Source of the DNA: Pythium myriotylum | Taxonomy: Eukaryota; Oomycota; Peronosporomycetes; Pythiales; Pythiaceae | NCBI GenBank assembly: GCA_023091665.1 | Contig: JALJCQ010000013.1 | Span: 3,472,001 to 3,536,000 of the forward strand | Reading direction: 5' to 3' | DNA length: 64,000 nt | Shown: piece by piece, positions 59,742-64,000 of the stretch | Layout of the letters: every line of letters starts with the position of its first letter | Numbering within the stretch: position 1 is the first letter of the stretch | Program-made: the position numbers and the translations under genes | Notes under the pieces: generated by a model | Database searches by the model: none | Seen by the model: only the letters and a program-made list of their open reading frames with translations | What the model was told of the DNA's origin: nothing

Positions 59742-59807
59742 TTTTTTTTTTTTGCATCGTCTGTCCGTCTGCATGTATCAGATCAGAACCCGACGAACTT
59801 TTGCAAC

Positions 59808-60035
59808 ATGCGACTCGCCTTCCTCGTGCTGCTGCTCGCGCTCGCCGACGCGCGTCGCCACCGCGGAGACTGCGACTTCGCGTGCACGATGCAGTACGAC
59901 CCCGTCTGCGGCTCGGACGGCGAGACGTACTCCAACAAGTGCGAGCTCCTACGAAACCAGTGCGCCAAGCCCGGTCTCGCCGTGGTCTTCAAGGGCCGAT
60001 GCGAAGACAAGATCACCGTAACCTTTGATAACTAA
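59808..60035 (+). CDS. Secreted single-domain Kazal protease inhibitor
   Basis: 75 residues from the ATG at 59808. The signal peptide is residues 1-15 ([15 protein letters not shown]). One Kazal domain follows with six Cys: [23 protein letters not shown] and GRC. By the standard rule (second residue after the second Cys) the P1 residue is Met, in the loop [10 protein letters not shown]. Kazal proteins of this loop type block serine proteases of the subtilisin or elastase class. Oomycetes secrete such inhibitors against host proteases (family knowledge). The C-terminal tail is short. The second Kazal gene follows 142 bp downstream on the same strand. Confidence 0.93.
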   Translation: MRLAFLVLLLALADARRHRGDCDFACTMQYDPVCGSDGETYSNKCELLRNQCAKPGLAVVFKGRCEDKITVTFDN

Positions 60036-60177
60036 TGCGAAGTGATGCGACGGGTCTCGCTTCCACGGTAGCTCGCCTTGCAAAACCCTCTATAATACAT
60101 ATACTTCGCCACCAAGAAGTCGCAAACGATCTTTTGGAGCTCCGCATTCGACCTTTTTCGTCGCTGACCATATCAGA

Positions 60178-60567
60178 ATGCGTTTCCTGGTGGTGCTTGC
60201 AGCGGGTTTGCTCGGCTACGATGCCGGTGTGGTGGCCTCGTGTGGACGGCGTTGTGGAGACGAGATCGCGTTGATCTGCGCGAGTGATGGGATCACGTAC
60301 GCCAACGACTGTCTCTTCCGCGTGGCCCAGTGCGCGAACACGAGCCTCGCAGTCGTTTCTCACGGCGTCTGCGCCCACCCCATGGAGCCGCAGAAACTGG
60401 AGGTCGAGTTGGCGAGGAAGGAGGAATGCGAGAGACCTTGTACACGAGAGTATATTCCGGTTTGTGGCTCGGACGGCAAGACGTACGCCAACAGATGCCT
60501 CTTCCGCAATGCGAAGCGATGCAAGTACCACGGAAAGCTGTCGATCGTGAAAGAGGGCGAGTGCTAA
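60178..60567 (+). CDS. Secreted two-domain Kazal protease inhibitor
   Basis: 129 residues from the ATG at 60178, with a signal peptide of about 20 residues (MRFLVVLAAGLLGYDAGVVA). Domain 1: CGRRCGDEIALICASDGITYANDC...C...C, with P1 Asp, an unusual choice that is nevertheless known from oomycete inhibitors of plant subtilases. Domain 2: CERPCTREYIPVCGSDGKTYANRC...C...C, with P1 Arg, which suits trypsin-like proteases. A charged linker (ELARKEECE) joins them. So one protein could block two protease classes. It is tandem with the single-domain inhibitor and shares its strand, and probably arose by local duplication. Confidence 0.93.
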   Translation: MRFLVVLAAGLLGYDAGVVASCGRRCGDEIALICASDGITYANDCLFRVAQCANTSLAVVSHGVCAHPMEPQKLEVELARKEECERPCTREYIPVCGSDGKTYANRCLFRNAKRCKYHGKLSIVKEGEC

Positions 60568-60682
60568 ATTGCAGACCAAGGCGAGTTATGGAAGGTGCAT
60601 GTGTGGGGTGAGGTCGAGCTAACAATATCTCGACGTTCGGTTTTGTCCCCACTCATTATCGTGCATCTGATCGATTCAGCCC

Positions 60683-62710
60683 ATGGTCGACTCATTCACA
60701 GCGAGCGGCAGTCGCAAGCATTCGCCCTCAAACTACGTTAACGATAGCTCTACCCATGTGGTTGTATCAACCCCTGTCTACTGGATATGGTGGTGGTTTG
60801 TGATCGGCATTCACGTGGCAGCCGGTGCTTTCTCGATGGTTCAAAGCATCGTCCATCTCGTACTCAGCTTACCGACAGTCCATTTGAACACGACCTCCAT
60901 TCCTGTATCTACGTCGCTTGAGCGAATAAGCGGCTTCAGCTATGCTATTGTGATGCTACTCCACGCGATCGCGGTTGTAAGGATACTCCGAATTTCGATC
61001 GGGTTCAGAGGTGTCCAACTGCGCTTTAGCAATACGTCTTCGCGTCCGACTAGTAGTTCCACGACACCACAGATCGCCCTGATCATTCGCCGTGTACAAG
61101 CAATACTATTCGGTCCAGACTGGCCCTTCGGAATCAACAGCGTGCTCTTTCCCATGACACTTGCCCTTCGTGAGGTCGTCGAGGTCGGCCTCCAATCATA
61201 CCAGGTCTGGACGCTCAGCTACTCAGTCACGAGCGTGCGCATCAACTCGTTTGCGGTCGGTGTCGTCGTGCTCAACTGCTGTTCGCTACCAGTGGTAAAT
61301 TTGTTCTTCAAACACCACGAAGTACGTCGGCGCCTCATGCATCTCGTTGTTGACATGAGTCTCGACTTTGCTTGCGCTGTCGTTGTGCCCATATGTGTCA
61401 TCGCGCAGTACTTGGTGGTGTTCGACTGGAAAGCTGGACAGTTTCCTACAAGTCTCATGGCGAATGATATCTGGTTCGCTAACGCGGTCGCTGAAGCCAA
61501 GCAGACCATGGTGACCTCCGCAATGGACTATATATCGTCTCTACTTCCACAGTACAGCGTCTTCAGCTGCCTCCGAGTCGTCAAACGGCTCGTGCGACGC
61601 AGTCCATCGTCGGCGTCGGGCTCCAGCACTGTCGTCCCAGTCCCTGAGATGTCGCTGGGCTCCCGATCAAGCCTCCCATCACGTTTATATCAATCCCAGA
61701 CTCACCGAATATGGGAAAGACGGTTTTTACGAGCAACAAGCGCCTGTACGGTTTTGTGGGGAATCGTGCTCTTGGGAATCCACATCAGTGCCAACACGAA
61801 ATCGAGTCGATTAGAAAATCCAGGCTGCCAACTCTATGCCAGGACGTGGCTCGCTACGAACGCGACGTGCTCTGTGCAGTACGTGCACTGTCGTCACTTG
61901 GGAATCACTGGCTCAAGGGAAGAAGTCTTTCTGGCTTTACAGGGACTCGAAAAATCGGTCGTGTATAGCCTGACGTTTTTACATTGTCCAGCGCTGACGA
62001 TATCCGACCATCTCGTACATTTTCGAAGACTTGGACGACTGGTTATCGTGAACTGCACATTAGTCGAATGGCCCATGAGTGCTACGGTAAAACAATCAAC
62101 TCACCCAGTTCTCACCAGTGTCTCCGTCATAGGAGGAAATGTTAGCTATATACCCGATGCACTTCTCCATACGGATCTCCCACATCGATTCGCATATATA
62201 GCGTTCCTCAACTGCAGTCTACGAGCACTTCCAGACAATATTGGTGAGGTGTGGAAGAATTCTGGACTCGTCCAGCTCCGTTTCGAAGGTTCTCCGTTGC
62301 ACGCTGTACCAAGATCTCTGCGTCTCGTGCCGTTCCGATGGCTGTGGCTGCGAAACAATCAGATTGAGATCCTCCCGGATGACCTCTTCAGCATCGCGGA
62401 GCCGGCGTCGATCAAAGTGTCAGGCAGTCCTCTCCGCCAGCTTCCGCCGTTGTTAGCAAATCCCGGCCAACTACGTGAATTAATGGTCGAATCGACGAAT
62501 GTGATGTCGTTACCTGGCTGGATCTCGTCGTGGCTCGTCACACATTCGTCCTCGTTATCCAAAGGTCAAATATCATTCTATGGAAGTCCGGTGTGCACGT
62601 CGACGATGAATTCCTCGAATTCACAAATCGAAGTAGCATGTTCGGTCGACCGGCAGTCTCAATACGGAGCGCAGACATTCGAGAAATTGAAAACACAGTA
62701 CACTAACTAG
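60683..62710 (+). CDS. Polytopic membrane LRR protein, family member J
   Basis: 675 residues from the ATG at 60683. The best full-length example of the F-K subgroup. Cytosolic N-terminus to ~30. Segments are near 33-60, 80-100, 193-215, 232-258 and 350-368. The conserved blocks are FGINSVLFPMTLALREVVEVGLQSYQVWTLSYSV and EAKQTMVTSAMDYISSLLPQYSVFSCLRVVKRLVRR. The ectodomain begins GCQLYARTWLATNATCSVQYVHC. LRR-like units include LWLRNNQIEILPDDLF and IKVSGSPLRQLPPL, with NxS/T sites (NATCS, NCTL, NVSY, NCSL). The cap FGSPVC is here YGSPVC, followed by a second Cys. An odd number of segments plus glycosylation sites suggests an external LRR part. It is followed 263 bp later by member K in the same orientation. 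Confidence 0.9.
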   Translation: MVDSFTASGSRKHSPSNYVNDSSTHVVVSTPVYWIWWWFVIGIHVAAGAFSMVQSIVHLVLSLPTVHLNTTSIPVSTSLERISGFSYAIVMLLHAIAVVRILRISIGFRGVQLRFSNTSSRPTSSSTTPQIALIIRRVQAILFGPDWPFGINSVLFPMTLALREVVEVGLQSYQVWTLSYSVTSVRINSFAVGVVVLNCCSLPVVNLFFKHHEVRRRLMHLVVDMSLDFACAVVVPICVIAQYLVVFDWKAGQFPTSLMANDIWFANAVAEAKQTMVTSAMDYISSLLPQYSVFSCLRVVKRLVRRSPSSASGSSTVVPVPEMSLGSRSSLPSRLYQSQTHRIWERRFLRATSACTVLWGIVLLGIHISANTKSSRLENPGCQLYARTWLATNATCSVQYVHCRHLGITGSREEVFLALQGLEKSVVYSLTFLHCPALTISDHLVHFRRLGRLVIVNCTLVEWPMSATVKQSTHPVLTSVSVIGGNVSYIPDALLHTDLPHRFAYIAFLNCSLRALPDNIGEVWKNSGLVQLRFEGSPLHAVPRSLRLVPFRWLWLRNNQIEILPDDLFSIAEPASIKVSGSPLRQLPPLLANPGQLRELMVESTNVMSLPGWISSWLVTHSSSLSKGQISFYGSPVCTSTMNSSNSQIEVACSVDRQSQYGAQTFEKLKTQYTN

Positions 62711-62973
62711 GGGCCCCATCGGCACCCATTTTATCATTGCAATGTGAAGTGTCTGGAAGACTTTATCCATGATCTACTGGTGTGAAGCGACATTTAGTAC
62801 TAAAAAGTACTTGGCACGAGAGGAGTGCGAAATTCTCGGAGTGTTTACATGGGATGATATCCAGTCTTACTACCACTAGCGGAGTTATTGGTGGGTTATC
62901 TAAAATTACAACTCGCATTCGTATTCTCATCTAATGAAGAGAAGCCATCTGTAGCCGCCTCGTCGTTTTCGCC

Positions 62974-64000
62974 ATGACCGAGAGCACTACGGGGGCGCCG
63001 CATCGACGCAAGTCGACAGCGTTGTCCATCAATTCGCGGCGGTCATCGTCCGCCGTGGTGCTCAAGCCCAGCAGCTCCGCGTACTATGTGGTGGTATCCA
63101 CACCCATGTTCTGGCTCTGCTGGTGGTTCGTGCTCTTCCTCCACACGACCACTGGGATGTTCTCCATGGTGCAGGCGGTCGTCCATCTCGTGCTAAGCCT
63201 TCCAAGCGTGCACATTAACACAGGCGGCATCCCCGTCTCGATCGAGCTGAAGCGTGTGACAGGGATCAGCTATAGCGTCGTCACACTATTGCACCTAGTT
63301 GCGATCGGCCAAATCATGCGCGCATCGTCCCTGGGTGGTCGCCTGCGGCTCCGGTTCCCCACTAAATTACCGGTGCGCAGCCGGTCACGACCGAGTCGAG
63401 CAGACATTCCTCGTCGGACGCTTCTGCACTTTTTGCGTGAGACGGTGGCCTTGACTATAGGCTCGCGTGGTCCATTCGCGATCAACAGCACGTTCTTCTC
63501 CAGCACGCTTGTCATCCGTGAAGCCGTGGAAGTGATGCTGCAGACCTACCAAGTCTGGACGCTCAGCTATTCTGTCACTAGCGTGTGGATCAACACGTTT
63601 GCCGTCAGCGTCGTCGTCCTGAACTGCTGGTCGCTGCCACTCGTCGACTGGTTCTTCAAGCAACAGGAAGGTCGTCGCCGTCTGATGCAGTTGGTCGTCG
63701 ATATGATCTTAGATTTTGCCTGCGCTGTGGCCGTGCCAGTCTGCGTCATGGTGCCCTACATGGTACTTTTCGACTGGAAAATCGGTATGTTTCCTGTTGA
63801 CCGCGTACGGGATGATATCTGGTATGCCAACGCTGTCTCCGAGGCCAAGCAGACACTCGTAACTTCAAATATCGACTACGTCTCATCGCTACTACCTCAA
63901 TATAGTATCTTCAGCTGTCTACGTGTACTCAAGCGACTAGTGCGCCGCATTCCTTCGGCCGTCACCATCCAGTCGATTAGCCCATCAGTAAGAGAAGATA
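62974..64000 (+). CDS. Polytopic membrane LRR protein, family member K (cut by window edge)
   Basis: 342 codons from the ATG at 62974, open to the window edge. The N-terminal half follows member J closely: YYVVVSTPMFWLCWWFVLFLH, MFSMVQAVVHLVLSLPSVHINT, VIREAVEVMLQTYQVWTLSYSV, then EAKQTLVTSNIDYVSSLLPQYSIFSCLRVLKRLVRR. The codons are more GC-rich at third positions than in J, so the pair is not a very recent duplicate despite the tandem arrangement. The LRR ectodomain must lie beyond the window. The reading frame was followed by eye through the last base. Confidence 0.87.
   Translation, partial: MTESTTGAPHRRKSTALSINSRRSSSAVVLKPSSSAYYVVVSTPMFWLCWWFVLFLHTTTGMFSMVQAVVHLVLSLPSVHINTGGIPVSIELKRVTGISYSVVTLLHLVAIGQIMRASSLGGRLRLRFPTKLPVRSRSRPSRADIPRRTLLHFLRETVALTIGSRGPFAINSTFFSSTLVIREAVEVMLQTYQVWTLSYSVTSVWINTFAVSVVVLNCWSLPLVDWFFKQQEGRRRLMQLVVDMILDFACAVAVPVCVMVPYMVLFDWKIGMFPVDRVRDDIWYANAVSEAKQTLVTSNIDYVSSLLPQYSIFSCLRVLKRLVRRIPSAVTIQSISPSVRED

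Overview
The window looks like nuclear DNA of an oomycete. It carries four elicitin or elicitin-like genes, two small secreted Kazal-type protease inhibitor genes and eukaryotic housekeeping genes. Nine introns could be placed by GT..AG ends and frame, and all are tiny (61-89 nt). Elicitins are, as far as is known, restricted to oomycetes. The genus cannot be settled from sequence alone. No tRNA, rRNA, CRISPR array or complete transposon was recognised.

Layout. 1-2752: edge of an unknown gene, then the first member (A) of a large family of membrane LRR proteins. 3563-6282: an AGFG/AGD14-type ArfGAP and a secreted Gly/aromatic-rich protein. 7858-8958: a secreted pepsin-type protease. 9546-13170: LRR member B followed by a decayed copy. 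13824-21466: housekeeping block with an NTF2-like protein, an Arb2-AGC kinase fusion, COQ4 and a membrane-anchored HECT ubiquitin ligase. 21600-24884: three elicitins on the minus strand. 26340-30495: a large secreted EGF / repeat / peptidase-S74 protein and a relic of its own 3' part. 31711-37802: two paralogous secreted 2OG-Fe(II)-oxygenase-like proteins on either side of LRR member C, then a GPI-type elicitin-like protein. 38584-47996: LRR members D-G, including a near-identical inverted repeat. 48766-51993: a Na+/K+-type P-ATPase. 52213-56625: LRR members H and I. 57446-60567: a SEL1L/HRD3-type ERAD protein and two Kazal genes. 60683-64000: LRR members J and K, with K running off the edge.

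The dominant theme is the LRR family: twelve copies, of which eight appear intact as far as they can be read, three are near-intact with a single lesion (TGA in E, TAA in F, a 7-nt deletion in I) and one is heavily decayed. All share one architecture: about five N-terminal membrane segments with a conserved 'LRE..TYQ' block and an 'R/KQ..VTS..DF.S..LPQYS'-type block, then a Cys-framed, N-glycosylation-rich LRR ectodomain and a 'GSPVC' cap, with no kinase domain. I do not recognise this as a named receptor family. Inverted near-identity with sharp edges, tandem copies and single-lesion pseudogenes indicate an actively homogenising birth-and-death cluster. Most of the non-housekeeping genes here are also predicted to be secreted or at the cell surface (elicitins, Kazal inhibitors, protease, oxygenase-like proteins, S74 protein), so the region reads as a surface and secretome-rich segment interspersed with conserved genes.
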